64,000 bases of DNA from JADZAI01 sp964390465 (GCA_964390465.1 CAYMIJ010000013.1:8916-72915), one strand, 5' to 3'. Numbered from the stretch's first letter, positions 15,806 through 25,468 are shown. Notes: generated from the sequence alone by a model not told the origin. Translations and numbers: made by a program.

Positions 15806-17199
15806 AACCAATATGGACAGCCACAGAAGCCGTGGCGGCGACCGGTGGCCACACATCAGGCGCATGGCAGGCCACGGGCGTTTCCATCGACACGCGCACG
15901 CTGAAGCCGGGCGATCTGTTTGTCGCGTTGACCGGCGAGAACCGTGATGCCCATGCCTTCGTGAGCACCGCACTGTCGCATGGCGCGAGTGCTGCGCTGG
16001 TTTCAAAGCCGGTCGATGGGGTCGATCCTGCAAGGCTTCTGCTGGTGAAGGATACGCAGGCCGGGCTGGAAGCGATGGGCCTCGCGGCGCGCGCCCGTAC
16101 TGGGGCGCGTGTTGCCGCCGTGACCGGCAGTGTCGGCAAGACCAGCACGAAGGAAGCTCTGCGGTCTGTGCTTTCAGCGCAAGGTTTCACCCATGCCTCG
16201 GAAGCCTCGTACAATAATATGTGGGGGGTGCCGCTGACTTTGGCCCGGATGCCGCGCGAAACCGCGTTCGGCGTTTTCGAGATCGGCATGAATCACAGCG
16301 GTGAAATCCGCCCGCTCACGCGGCAGGTTCAACCTGATGCCGCCATGGTGACGACCGTTGAAGCCGCGCATCTGGGCAATTTTTCCGGCATCGAAGAAAT
16401 CGCTGCCGCCAAAGCTGAAATCTTCGAAGGGCTGAAGCCGGGCGGCGTTGCCATCATCAACGCCGACAATCCGCATGCGCCGGTTCTTGCAGCAGCAGCC
16501 AATGCCGTTGGTGCGCGCATCTGGACCTTTGGCGAGCATGGCACCGAAGCGCGGCTGAATGCCGTTTCGCTGGGGCCTGACAGCTCAGTGATCGAGGCCG
16601 ATCTGATGGGCGAGCAGCTGCGTTTCATTTATGGCGCGCCCGGCCGTCATTTTGTGCAGAACGCGCTGGGCCTGTTGCTGGTTGTGAAGGCGCTGGGGGC
16701 AGATGTGAAAGCCGCTGCTGCCGCACTGGCAGGTGTGCGTGCCCCTAAAGGGCGCGGTGCGCGCGAGGTGATCAACACCGCTGATGGTCCGTTCGTGCTG
16801 CTGGATGAATCCTACAACGCCAATCCCGCCTCGGTGCGCGCGGCGCTGGCGGTTCTGAAAAACGCGATGCCGGGACCGGGTGGCCGCCGCATCGCCATTC
16901 TGGGCGACATGCTGGAAATGGGCACAGAGGCCGACACCATTCACGCCAGTCTGGCGGATGATGTGGCGCAGGCGGCTGATCTTGTCTTTGCGTGCGGGCC
17001 AGCGATGTCGCATCTATTTGCAAACCTGCCTCATTCGATTCGCGGCGCACATGCGTCCAGTTCAGCCGATTTCGCCGGGGATATCGCAGCCGCCATCCGG
17101 GCGGGCGATGTCGTGATGGTGAAGGGCTCTCTGGGCAGCAGGATGGCCCTTGTCACTGGCGCCCTGAAGGCGCGCGCGCATCAGGCTGCGGCAGAATAG
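15802..17199 (+). CDS. murF: UDP-N-acetylmuramoyl-tripeptide--D-alanyl-D-alanine ligase
   Basis: 465-residue Mur ligase that adds D-Ala-D-Ala to complete the pentapeptide. The ATP loop reads AVTGSVGKTSTKE, typical of MurF, followed by SEASYNNMWGVPLTLARMP and EIGMNHSGEI. The C-terminal domain has DESYNANPASVRAAL and VKGSLGSRM. No ddl gene, which would supply D-Ala-D-Ala, is present in this window. The start overlaps the murE stop (ATGA). Confidence 0.97.
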   Translation: MKPIWTATEAVAATGGHTSGAWQATGVSIDTRTLKPGDLFVALTGENRDAHAFVSTALSHGASAALVSKPVDGVDPARLLLVKDTQAGLEAMGLAARARTGARVAAVTGSVGKTSTKEALRSVLSAQGFTHASEASYNNMWGVPLTLARMPRETAFGVFEIGMNHSGEIRPLTRQVQPDAAMVTTVEAAHLGNFSGIEEIAAAKAEIFEGLKPGGVAIINADNPHAPVLAAAANAVGARIWTFGEHGTEARLNAVSLGPDSSVIEADLMGEQLRFIYGAPGRHFVQNALGLLLVVKALGADVKAAAAALAGVRAPKGRGAREVINTADGPFVLLDESYNANPASVRAALAVLKNAMPGPGGRRIAILGDMLEMGTEADTIHASLADDVAQAADLVFACGPAMSHLFANLPHSIRGAHASSSADFAGDIAAAIRAGDVVMVKGSLGSRMALVTGALKARAHQAAAE

Positions 17200-17209
17200 G
17201 GAACACGTC

Positions 17210-18298
17210 ATGCTGTATCTGCTGCTCGACCCGCTGGCTTCTGACTTTCAGATTTTCAATCTGTTTCGCTACCTGACCTTCCGCACGGGTGGCGCGATCC
17301 TGACCGCCCTGATCATCGGGCTGATGTTCGGCAGGCCGCTGATTGATTGGCTGAAGGTGAAACAGGGGCGCGGTCAGCCCATCCGTGACTTCATGGGCGA
17401 CGCGCATGTCATCGGCAAGAAGGGCACGCCCACCATGGGCGGTCTTCTCATTCTGATTTCCATGTTCGTCTCGACCTTGCTGTGGGCCGATATCACCAAC
17501 CACTATGTGTGGATCGTGCTGGGCGTAACGGCGCTGTTCGGTGTTCTCGGGTTTTACGATGACTATCTGAAGGTCACGAAGCAGCACGCCGATGGCGTTT
17601 CGGCAAAGCTGAAGCTGGTTGTGCAGTTTGCCGGTGCAGCCGTGGCGGGCTGGTTGATCATGAAATGGCATCCCGAAGCGCTTTCCGGGAAGGTCGCGCT
17701 GCCATTCTTCAAGGATATGCTCATCCCGCTCGGTATTGGCTTTGTGGTCTTTGCGATGCTGGTGATCGTGCTGTTCTCAAACGCCGTGAACCTGACCGAT
17801 GGTCTGGACGGCCTTGCCATCGTGCCGGTGATGATCTGCGGTGCCTGCATGGGCCTCATCGCTTATCTGGTCGGCAATGCCGTGTTCGCCGAATATCTGC
17901 AGATTCATGCGGTGCCGCGCACCGGCGAGCTTGCGGTGATAGCAGGGGCGTTGCTGGGCGGCGGGCTGGCCTTTCTGTGGTTCAATGCGCCGCCTGCCAT
18001 GGTGTTCATGGGCGACACCGGATCGCTGGCGCTGGGCGGCACGCTGGGCACGATGGCCGTGATCATCAAGCACGAGGTGGTGCTTGGCATTATTGGCGGC
18101 CTGTTCGTGCTTGAGGCGCTGTCGGTGATCGTGCAGGTCGTGTCGTTCAAGACGACCGGCAAGCGCGTTTTCCGCATGGCCCCGATCCATCATCACTATG
18201 AAAAGAAGGGCTGGTCAGAACCGACCATCGTGATCCGCTTCTGGATCATCGCGGTGATCCTCGCGCTGATCGGCCTTTCCACACTGAAACTGAGGTGA
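17210..18298 (+). CDS. mraY: Phospho-N-acetylmuramoyl-pentapeptide-transferase
   Basis: 362-residue polytopic membrane enzyme that transfers phospho-MurNAc-pentapeptide to undecaprenyl phosphate, giving lipid I. Signatures are GKKGTPTMGG, the aspartate-rich GFYDDYLKV, NAVNLTDGLDGLA, VFMGDTGSLALGG and the terminal APIHHHYEKKGW. Length matches the family. It lies 10 bases after murF. Confidence 0.98.
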   Translation: MLYLLLDPLASDFQIFNLFRYLTFRTGGAILTALIIGLMFGRPLIDWLKVKQGRGQPIRDFMGDAHVIGKKGTPTMGGLLILISMFVSTLLWADITNHYVWIVLGVTALFGVLGFYDDYLKVTKQHADGVSAKLKLVVQFAGAAVAGWLIMKWHPEALSGKVALPFFKDMLIPLGIGFVVFAMLVIVLFSNAVNLTDGLDGLAIVPVMICGACMGLIAYLVGNAVFAEYLQIHAVPRTGELAVIAGALLGGGLAFLWFNAPPAMVFMGDTGSLALGGTLGTMAVIIKHEVVLGIIGGLFVLEALSVIVQVVSFKTTGKRVFRMAPIHHHYEKKGWSEPTIVIRFWIIAVILALIGLSTLKLR

Positions 18299-18302
18299 CA
18301 CA

Positions 18303-19820
18303 GTGATCCCCGTTCCAGTCTTTCATGGGCAGATGGTCGCTGTCGTGGGCATGGCGCGATCGGGCATTGCCGCTGCGCGGTCTCTGAAGGAGGGCGGCGC
18401 GCGCGTGATCGTATGGGATGATCTGGAGGCAGGCCGCACAAAAGTGGCGGGTGAGTTCGATGTGGTTGATCCGGCTGAGTGGGACTGGTCCGCCATGAGG
18501 GCAGTGGTTCTGTCGCCAGGCATTCCACTGACTCATCCCAAACCGCATCCGATTGTCGTTGCTGCGAAGAAGCATAAAGTCGAGGTCATCGGCGATATTG
18601 AGCTGTTCGTGCGCACGCTGGCCGCCGCCGGTCATTTCAACGGCGCCAGCGCCCCACCTTTTTTTTCGCAAGGACCGGTTAACCTTACCCAGGTCTTAAA
18701 GCCCAATGGCAACGGCAATGGCCATACCTGGCGCGGCAAGGCACCGCTGATCTGCATCACCGGTACCAATGGCAAATCGACGACGACGGCACTGATCAGC
18801 CATCTTCTGTCGTGCAATGGATGGGATGCCCAGACGGGCGGCAATATCGGCAAGGCCGTTCTTGAACTGGCCCCGCCACGCGAGAACACGATCTATGTGC
18901 TGGAACTGTCGTCTTACCAGATCGACCTGACGCCCTCGCTGAAACCCAATGTCGCAGTGCTGATGAACATCACGCCGGATCATCTCGACCGGCATGGCGG
19001 CATGGCTGGGTACATCGCGTCCAAGCGCCGCATCTTTGCGCGACAGAGCACGGCCGACATCGCCGTGGTCGGTGTAGACACGCCAGCCTCAGCCGAGACC
19101 TGTACCATGCTGTCGCGGCGCGGTGGCCCGGTTGTCGTGCCGATGGCGGTGAACCGGGTGATTGGGCGCGGTATCTATGCGCTTGATGGTATTCTCTATG
19201 ACGGGCTGTTCTCGCCGCCTGCTGAAATCACCGACCTCAAAGCCGTGCCGTCCCTGACCGGCGCCCATAACTGGGAAAATGCCTGCGCCGCCTATGCCAC
19301 TGTGCGCGGTTATGTCAGCGATCCGCGCGCCATTGCCCGTGCCTTTGCCAGCTTTCCGGGACTGGCGCATCGCATGGAGATCATCGGCGAGGTCGGCAAG
19401 GTGCGGCTCGTCAATGACAGCAAGGCGACCAATGCCGACGCGGCTGAGAAGGCACTTGCCGCTTATGGCCGCGATCTGTTCTGGATCGTTGGTGGTCGCG
19501 CCAAGGACGGCGGCATCGAAGCGCTGGCCCCGCATTTCAAGGCGGTGAGCAAGGCCTATCTGATCGGCGAGGCCGCTGAAGCCTTCGCTGTGACACTCGA
19601 CAAAGCGGGCCTGCCATATGAGCAGTGTGGCACGCTTGATGTGGCGACCCGATTGGCCCTTCGTGACGCCAAGGCGTCCAGCGCCGAACGCCCGGTGGTC
19701 ATGTTCTCGCCGGCCTGCGCCTCTTTCGATCAATTCAAGGATTTTGAAGATCGCGGTAACCATTTCCGACGCATTGTCGCTGAGTTGCAATCAGGCGGCG
19801 GAGCGGCGGAAGCGGCATGA
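18303..19820 (+). CDS. murD: UDP-N-acetylmuramoylalanine--D-glutamate ligase (with an insert)
   Basis: 505-residue Mur ligase that adds D-Glu to UDP-MurNAc-L-Ala. The N-terminal Rossmann segment VAVVGMARSGIAAA, the ATP loop ITGTNGKSTTT (about residue 152), YVLELSSYQID, VNDSKATNADA and MFSPACASFDQF are all present. It is longer than typical MurD (about 440-470 residues). A Gly/Asn/Pro-rich insert lies between GDIELF and the ATP loop (about residues 105-148), encoded by AT-richer sequence that includes a T8 run. The GTG start at 18303 is backed by GAGGTG 6 bases upstream. It overlaps ftsW. Confidence 0.95.
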   Translation: MIPVPVFHGQMVAVVGMARSGIAAARSLKEGGARVIVWDDLEAGRTKVAGEFDVVDPAEWDWSAMRAVVLSPGIPLTHPKPHPIVVAAKKHKVEVIGDIELFVRTLAAAGHFNGASAPPFFSQGPVNLTQVLKPNGNGNGHTWRGKAPLICITGTNGKSTTTALISHLLSCNGWDAQTGGNIGKAVLELAPPRENTIYVLELSSYQIDLTPSLKPNVAVLMNITPDHLDRHGGMAGYIASKRRIFARQSTADIAVVGVDTPASAETCTMLSRRGGPVVVPMAVNRVIGRGIYALDGILYDGLFSPPAEITDLKAVPSLTGAHNWENACAAYATVRGYVSDPRAIARAFASFPGLAHRMEIIGEVGKVRLVNDSKATNADAAEKALAAYGRDLFWIVGGRAKDGGIEALAPHFKAVSKAYLIGEAAEAFAVTLDKAGLPYEQCGTLDVATRLALRDAKASSAERPVVMFSPACASFDQFKDFEDRGNHFRRIVAELQSGGGAAEAA

Positions 19821-20950
19821 TGACATTTGATCGCACCAACCGCAGTACTTTTGCGGAATGGTGGTGGACATCGGACAGGTGGCTGTTCTTCACCGTCTCG
19901 TTTCTGATGTTTGCTGGCGTGTTGCTCAGCATGGCGGCAAGCCCTGCCATCGCCCGCAAGCTGGATTATGACACCTTCCATTTCGTCTATCGCCAGATCG
20001 GCTTCGGCTTTCTAGCCGTCAGTGCCATGATGCTGGTGTCGTTGCTGAAGGTGCGCGACATACGCCGCCTTTCTCTTGTCGGCTTTTTTGTGGGCATCGG
20101 GATGATGGGCATGGCCATCGCGGTTGGCCCAGAAATCAAGGGCGCGCATCGCTGGCTCGGCTTTGGGCTGCTCTCGATCCAGCCGTCCGAGTTCGTCAAA
20201 CCCACCTTCATCATTCTGGCGGCGGCATGCCTTTCTCAATGGCAGCGGACCGGTAAGCTGGCGGGACTGATCGCGGCCATCTTCATCTATGGCCTGTTCG
20301 CAGGCACGCTGATGCTTCAGCCGGACCTCGGACAGACGATGCTGGTGACAGCGGCTTTCGGGGCATTGCTGTTCTTCGCCGGGCTCAGCCTCTGGATCAT
20401 GGCTGGGTTCGTTGCTGCTGGCGCTGGTGCGGTGGTCGGGGCCTATTTCATCTTTCCGCATGTGCAGAGCCGCATCGATCGTTTTCTCAACCCTGACAGT
20501 GGTGACACCTATCAGGTGGACCGTGCCATGGAGGCGCTGAAGACTGGCGGATTTCTTGGCACAGGCCCGGGCGAGGGCACTGTGAAAGCCTCGATCCCCG
20601 ACGCCCATACCGATTTCATTCTGGCCGTGGTCGGTGAGGAGTTCGGCATGATCGCCTGCATGTTATTGGCTGCCGTGTTCTGCTTCCTCATTGTGCGTGC
20701 GCTGTGGCGCAGCGCGCTGTGCCCCGATGTCTTTTCGCAGATTGCCTCAGCTGGCCTTGCTGTGATGCTGGGTCTTCAGGCCGTCATCAATATGAGCGTC
20801 AATCTTCAGCTGATGCCGGCCAAGGGCATGACACTGCCGTTCATTTCCTATGGTGGCTCGTCCATTCTGGCGCTGGCACTGACGGCCGGATGCCTGATCG
20901 CCATCACGCGGAAAAGGCCCGGTGCGCGGCGCAGGAGAATGACGCGATGA
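19817..20950 (+). CDS. ftsW: Septal peptidoglycan glycosyltransferase FtsW
   Basis: 377-residue SEDS-family polytopic membrane protein that polymerises lipid II at the septum with FtsI. It has about ten hydrophobic segments. Family-typical motifs are HRWLGFGLLSIQPSEFVK, LQPDLGQTML, DAHTDFILAVVGEEFG, and the C-terminal KGMTLPFISYGGSS. The preference for FtsW over RodA is positional (between murD and murG). It overlaps its neighbours on both sides by 4 bases. Confidence 0.97.
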   Translation: MMTFDRTNRSTFAEWWWTSDRWLFFTVSFLMFAGVLLSMAASPAIARKLDYDTFHFVYRQIGFGFLAVSAMMLVSLLKVRDIRRLSLVGFFVGIGMMGMAIAVGPEIKGAHRWLGFGLLSIQPSEFVKPTFIILAAACLSQWQRTGKLAGLIAAIFIYGLFAGTLMLQPDLGQTMLVTAAFGALLFFAGLSLWIMAGFVAAGAGAVVGAYFIFPHVQSRIDRFLNPDSGDTYQVDRAMEALKTGGFLGTGPGEGTVKASIPDAHTDFILAVVGEEFGMIACMLLAAVFCFLIVRALWRSALCPDVFSQIASAGLAVMLGLQAVINMSVNLQLMPAKGMTLPFISYGGSSILALALTAGCLIAITRKRPGARRRRMTR

Positions 20951-22032
20951 AGCGCCCCATCGTCATTGCGGCGGGGGGAACGGGCGGTCACACTTTTCCG
21001 GCACAGGCAACAGCAGAAGCGCTGATGGCGCGCGGACATCGTGTTCTGCTGGCAACCGATCCGCGCGGTGCATCCTTTGCGGCCAAGGTTCCCGGCGCTG
21101 ATCTGCTGCCGATCCGTTCCGCGACATTTTCAGGACGCAATCCGTACAGGATCACCGGAGCGATGGTTCAGATCATGCGCGGGGTGATGCAGGCGCGCCG
21201 TGCCTTCGCCCGCGAAAAGCCGCTGGCTGTTGTCGGGTTCGGCGGCTATCCGGCACTGCCTTCCATGCTGGCCGCGCGGATGATGGGTGTGCCGTCGATC
21301 ATTCACGAGGCCAATGCTTTGCTGGGGCGCGTCAATCGTCTGGTCGCTGCGAAGGCCACCCGCATCGCCGTTGCCTTCCCTGAAACCGCACGCATGCCCA
21401 AAGGGGCTGACGCCAAGACCATCCTTGTCGGCAATCCGGTGCGGCCCGCGATCATCGACGCCGTGACGCCTTATGTGCCACCCGAAGCGGGCGATGTGCG
21501 GCTGCTGGTCTTTGGTGGATCGCAGGGCGCGCGCGTGATGAGCGATGTCGTGCCGGCTGCCATCGCCCGGATTCCCGCCGCCCTGCGTGCGCGTTTGCGG
21601 ATCGTTCAGCAGGCGCGTGGTGAGGACATGGAACGCGCCCGCACCGCTTATGCGGGCCAGAACATCAATGCAGACATCAAGGACTTCATCGGCGACATGC
21701 CGCAGCAACTGTCGGCTGCGCATCTGGTGATCTGCCGGGCAGGCGCATCGTCATGCGCTGAACTGACCGTGATGGGCAGGCCCTCTATTCTCGTGCCATA
21801 CCCCTTCGCCACCGACGATCATCAAAGCTACAACGCGCGCATGCTTTCTGATTCACAAGCGGCGCTGTTCATGGCCCAACCTGCGTTCACCCCGGATGCG
21901 CTGGCCCGTATGCTTGAAGACATGTTTTCGAATCCTCAGCGTCTGGTGGCCATGGCCGCCGCTGCCGGAACACTGGCACGCCCACGCGCCGCTGAAGCCA
22001 TGGCGGATGCCATCGAGGCACTGGCGGCATGA
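20947..22032 (+). CDS. murG: Lipid II synthase MurG (GlcNAc transferase)
   Basis: 361-residue GT28 glycosyltransferase that adds GlcNAc to lipid I on the cytoplasmic face. The N-terminal donor loop AAGGTGGHTFPAQATAEAL, GFGGYPALPSMLAA, LLVFGGSQGARV and CRAGASSCAELTVMGRPSI are diagnostic. The start at 20947 overlaps the ftsW stop and gives the canonical N-terminus; the frame is open further upstream within ftsW, but that extension is not MurG-like. Confidence 0.97.
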   Translation: MKRPIVIAAGGTGGHTFPAQATAEALMARGHRVLLATDPRGASFAAKVPGADLLPIRSATFSGRNPYRITGAMVQIMRGVMQARRAFAREKPLAVVGFGGYPALPSMLAARMMGVPSIIHEANALLGRVNRLVAAKATRIAVAFPETARMPKGADAKTILVGNPVRPAIIDAVTPYVPPEAGDVRLLVFGGSQGARVMSDVVPAAIARIPAALRARLRIVQQARGEDMERARTAYAGQNINADIKDFIGDMPQQLSAAHLVICRAGASSCAELTVMGRPSILVPYPFATDDHQSYNARMLSDSQAALFMAQPAFTPDALARMLEDMFSNPQRLVAMAAAAGTLARPRAAEAMADAIEALAA

Positions 22033-23453
22033 GCCTTCTGGATAACAGGAACGCGGTGATTCATTTCATCGGCATTGGCGGCATCGGCATGTCGGGCATT
22101 GCCGAAATGCTGGCCGATGCTGGCTATCGCGTTCAGGGCAGCGATGCCTCTGATGGCTATGTGCTGAACCATCTGCGCGAGAAGGGCGTCAGAGTGTTTA
22201 TCGGCCATGACAGCGCGCATGTGAAAGGCGCGGACATTGTGGTGATGTCGTCTGCCATCAAACTGGGCAATCCCGAATGGCACGCGGCAGAAGCGCATGG
22301 TGCGCGCATCGTGAAGCGAGCGGAAATGCTGGCCGCGCTGATGGCGCTGAAGAATGCGGTCGCTGTGGCTGGAACGCATGGCAAGACCACCACCACAACA
22401 ATGGTCGCGGCGCTGCTGGATGCAGGTGGGCTCGACCCTTCGGTTCTGAATGGCGGCATCATCAATGCCTATGGCTCCAACGCCAAGACGGGGCAGGGCG
22501 CATGGTTCGTCGCTGAGGCTGATGAAAGCGACGGCAGTTTTCTGCTGCTGCCCAAAAAGGTCGCTGTGGTCACCAATGCCGACCCGGAACATCTGGACCA
22601 TTTCAGAACCTATGACGCCATCAAGCAGGCGTTTGCTGCGTTCATGGCCGATATTCCGCCTGATGGATTCACGGTCGCCTGTGCGGACCATGCTGAAACG
22701 AAGATGATCGCCGCCTCCATCACGGATCGGCGCATGGTGACCTACGGCGTGGACGTTGATGCAGATGTGCGCGCGCTGAACCTGACTGCCGGGCGACAGG
22801 GCATGGCGTTTGATGTCGCATTTTCGGCGCGTATGGCGGGCGGCGCGCGCATCGTGAAAGACGTTCTGGTGCCCATGCCGGGCACGCATAACGCGCTGAA
22901 TGCACTGGCGGCGATCGCCGTCGCGGTGGGGCTTGGCGTCAGCGACGCGGCATGGCGCGAGGGTCTGGCCACCTTCACAGGCGTGCAGCGCCGTTTTTCA
23001 AAAGTTGGGGAATGGCGCGGCGTCACCATCATCGACGATTACAGCCATAACCCGCAAAAGATCGCGGCTGCCATTGAAGCGGCGCGCCAGATGGCAGACG
23101 GGCGGGTGATCGGCGTGATGCAGCCGCATCGTTTCACCCGTGTCCATCACGGCTGGGACGGGTTCGTTTCCTGCATGGACGGCGCCGACATCGCCATGGT
23201 CAGCGATATCTATCCGGCAGGGGAAGCGCCCATTGATGGGGTGACCGGCGCGGCGCTGGTTCAGGCCATGACGGCACATGGCCACAGGGATGCCCGTCAT
23301 CTGGCAGACCCGGCAACGCTGGCCCGCGCCATTCACAGTGTCGCAAGGGCAGGCGATTACGTCATCGTCATGGGGGCGGGCAGCAACACCTATTGGGCGA
23401 AAAACCTGCAAACCCAGCTTGAAGCGCTGGGTGAGCCGCCAACTAAGGCATAG
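22029..23453 (+). CDS. murC: UDP-N-acetylmuramate--L-alanine ligase
   Basis: 474-residue Mur ligase that attaches L-Ala to UDP-MurNAc, the first stem-peptide step. Signatures are FIGIGGIGMSGIAEML at the N-terminus, the ATP loop AGTHGKTTTTTM, EADESDGSFLLL, and IIDDYSHNPQKIAAAI with MQPHRFTRV in the C-terminal part. It is the last dcw gene in the window: murB, ddl, ftsQ, ftsA and ftsZ, which usually follow in alphaproteobacteria, are absent here. Confidence 0.97.
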   Translation: MSLLDNRNAVIHFIGIGGIGMSGIAEMLADAGYRVQGSDASDGYVLNHLREKGVRVFIGHDSAHVKGADIVVMSSAIKLGNPEWHAAEAHGARIVKRAEMLAALMALKNAVAVAGTHGKTTTTTMVAALLDAGGLDPSVLNGGIINAYGSNAKTGQGAWFVAEADESDGSFLLLPKKVAVVTNADPEHLDHFRTYDAIKQAFAAFMADIPPDGFTVACADHAETKMIAASITDRRMVTYGVDVDADVRALNLTAGRQGMAFDVAFSARMAGGARIVKDVLVPMPGTHNALNALAAIAVAVGLGVSDAAWREGLATFTGVQRRFSKVGEWRGVTIIDDYSHNPQKIAAAIEAARQMADGRVIGVMQPHRFTRVHHGWDGFVSCMDGADIAMVSDIYPAGEAPIDGVTGAALVQAMTAHGHRDARHLADPATLARAIHSVARAGDYVIVMGAGSNTYWAKNLQTQLEALGEPPTKA

Positions 23454-23548
23454 CAGCCGCAAGGCTTCCGCAAGGGACAGCAACATCGCGTTGCGCCGGC
23501 TTCAAAAACGTGTTTTTGCAGCAGATCAAGTCACCTCCGGGGCGGTCC

Positions 23549-25081
23549 ATGAAGCACGTCATCCAGGAACTCGAACACCGTCGCGCCAAAGCCCGGCTTG
23601 GCGGCGGCGAGGCACGCATTGCCGCCCAGCACGCCAAGGGCAAGCTGACGGCCCGCGAGCGTGTCGAGCTGTTGCTCGATGCCGGATCGTTCGAGGAGTT
23701 CGACATGTTTGTCGAACACCGCAATGCCGATTTCGGCATGGAAAAGAACAAGACGCCGGGCGACGGCGTGGTGACGGGTTGGGGCACGGTCAATGGCCGC
23801 CTCATCTATGTGTTTGCGAAAGACTTCACCGTGCTCGGTGGCTCCACCTCGGAAGCCCATGCCGAAAAGATCACCAAGATTCAGGATCTGGCGCTGCGCA
23901 TGGGTGCGCCGTGCATCGGCCTGTTCGATGCAGGTGGCGCGCGCATTCAGGAAGGCGTCGCGTCGCTGGGCGGTTATGGCGAGGTCTTCAAGCGCAACGT
24001 GCTGTCATCGGGCGTCATTCCGCAGATCAGCGTCATCATGGGGCCTTGCGCGGGCGGTGACGTTTATTCCCCGGCGATGACCGACTTCATCTTCATGGTG
24101 CGCGACCAGTCCTATATGTTCGTCACCGGGCCGGATGTGGTGAAGACTGTCACCAACGAAACCGTGACATCGGAAGAACTCGGCGGCGCGAAGGTGCACA
24201 CCACGAAATCTTCCGTGGCCGATGGCGCTTATGACAACGATATTGTCTGCCTTGCCCAGATGCGCCGCCTGATCGACTTCCTGCCGCTGAACAACCGCGA
24301 GCAAGCGCCCGAACGCCCGAGCTTTGACGCCTTCGATGTCGAGGACCATTCGCTCGATACGATGGTGCCCGATAATCCCAACAAGCCTTACGACATCAAG
24401 GAACTGATCCTGAAGACCGCCGATGAAGGCGACTTCTTCGAGATTCAGGAAAACTTCGCCAAGAACATCGTTGTCGGCTTTGGCCGCATCGAGGGCCATC
24501 CGGTCGGCTTCGTCGCCAATCAGCCGATGGTGCTGGCCGGCGTGCTCGACAGCGATGCCAGCCGCAAGGCGGCACGCTTCGTGCGTTTCTGCGACTGTTT
24601 CAACATTCCGCTGGTGACGTTTGTAGACGTGCCCGGCTTCCTGCCCGGCACAGCGCAGGAATATGGCGGGCTCATCAAACATGGCGCGAAACTGCTGTTC
24701 GCCTTTACCGAGGCGACGGTGCCGAAAGTCACCGTCATCACCCGCAAGGCCTATGGCGGCGCCTATGACGTGATGGCCTCCAAGCATATTCGCGGCGACG
24801 TGAACTATGCCTGGCCGAGCGCGCAGATCGCGGTGATGGGCGCGAAGGGCGCGGTGGAGATCATTTTCCGTCAGGAAATGGGCAATGCCGACGCCATCGC
24901 CGAGCGCACGAAGGAATACGAAGACCGCTTCCTCAATCCGTTCGTCGCTGCCTCGCGCGGTTATATCGACGAGGTCATCATGCCTGCGCGCACCCGCTGG
25001 CGCGTCGCTCGCGCGCTCAGAATGCTGCGTAACAAGAAGCAGGATATGCCCTGGAAGAAGCACGACAACATTCCGTTGTAA
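23549..25081 (+). CDS. pccB: Acyl-CoA carboxylase beta subunit, probably propionyl-CoA carboxylase
   Basis: 510-residue carboxyltransferase subunit with two crotonase-like halves. The N-terminal half shows GKLTARERVELLLDAGSFEE, GGSTSEAHAEKI and GGARIQEGVASLGGYGEV. The C-terminal half has FVDVPGFLPGTAQEYGGLI and TRKAYGGAYDVMASKH, and the protein ends in KKHDNIPL. Length and these motifs match PccB, which carboxylates propionyl-CoA to methylmalonyl-CoA with a biotinylated PccA partner. No pccA or methylmalonyl-CoA mutase gene is in the window. The ATG at 23549 gives the typical N-terminus MKHVIQELE; a GTG at 23510 is an alternative. Confidence 0.93.
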   Translation: MKHVIQELEHRRAKARLGGGEARIAAQHAKGKLTARERVELLLDAGSFEEFDMFVEHRNADFGMEKNKTPGDGVVTGWGTVNGRLIYVFAKDFTVLGGSTSEAHAEKITKIQDLALRMGAPCIGLFDAGGARIQEGVASLGGYGEVFKRNVLSSGVIPQISVIMGPCAGGDVYSPAMTDFIFMVRDQSYMFVTGPDVVKTVTNETVTSEELGGAKVHTTKSSVADGAYDNDIVCLAQMRRLIDFLPLNNREQAPERPSFDAFDVEDHSLDTMVPDNPNKPYDIKELILKTADEGDFFEIQENFAKNIVVGFGRIEGHPVGFVANQPMVLAGVLDSDASRKAARFVRFCDCFNIPLVTFVDVPGFLPGTAQEYGGLIKHGAKLLFAFTEATVPKVTVITRKAYGGAYDVMASKHIRGDVNYAWPSAQIAVMGAKGAVEIIFRQEMGNADAIAERTKEYEDRFLNPFVAASRGYIDEVIMPARTRWRVARALRMLRNKKQDMPWKKHDNIPL

Positions 25082-25099
25082 GGGCAGGGTGAGGCGCTG

Positions 25100-25456
25100 A
25101 TGCGAAACCTGACACAGCGCATTGCCGCCGTTCTGGGGCCGACCCTTTGCGCCGTGACCTCATCTGAGGCGCTGAACTTCGGCATCTGGAAAGACGTTCA
25201 CCCGACGCTCGTCGCGCTCAACGGCCTTGTTCTCTTTGCTGGTGGCATGGTGATCGTCACCACGCATGCATTGTGGAAGCCCATGTCTGCGGCACTGGTC
25301 ACAATGTCGGGCTGGTTGCTCGTGCTCGCTGGAGCATGGCGGCTCTATTTTCCCGCAGTACCTCAGGCCCAGCCCGGCATCGTGACCTATGTGTTCATTG
25401 CTCTGCTGGGCGCGCTTGGGCTGACACTTTGCGCCATCGCCTTTCGCAGGCCCTGA
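25100..25456 (+). CDS. Small membrane protein of unknown function
   Basis: 118 residues with four hydrophobic stretches (about 4-20, 35-52, 60-80 and 92-112), so likely a polytopic inner-membrane protein. I do not recognise a family. It follows pccB by 18 bases on the same strand and could be co-transcribed. A remnant of a toxin gene lies immediately downstream. Confidence 0.65.
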   Translation: MRNLTQRIAAVLGPTLCAVTSSEALNFGIWKDVHPTLVALNGLVLFAGGMVIVTTHALWKPMSAALVTMSGWLLVLAGAWRLYFPAVPQAQPGIVTYVFIALLGALGLTLCAIAFRRP

Positions 25457-25468
25457 ACGTCAGATCAC

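Noticed and set aside
20704..20946. Upstream extension of murG
   Set aside because: The stretch is an out-of-frame reading of ftsW; the ATG at 20947 gives the canonical MurG N-terminus and an ATGA overlap.
23278..24060. 260-codon plus-strand frame spanning the murC-pccB junction
   Set aside because: Out of frame with both genes, which are each certain; Arg/His-rich shadow.
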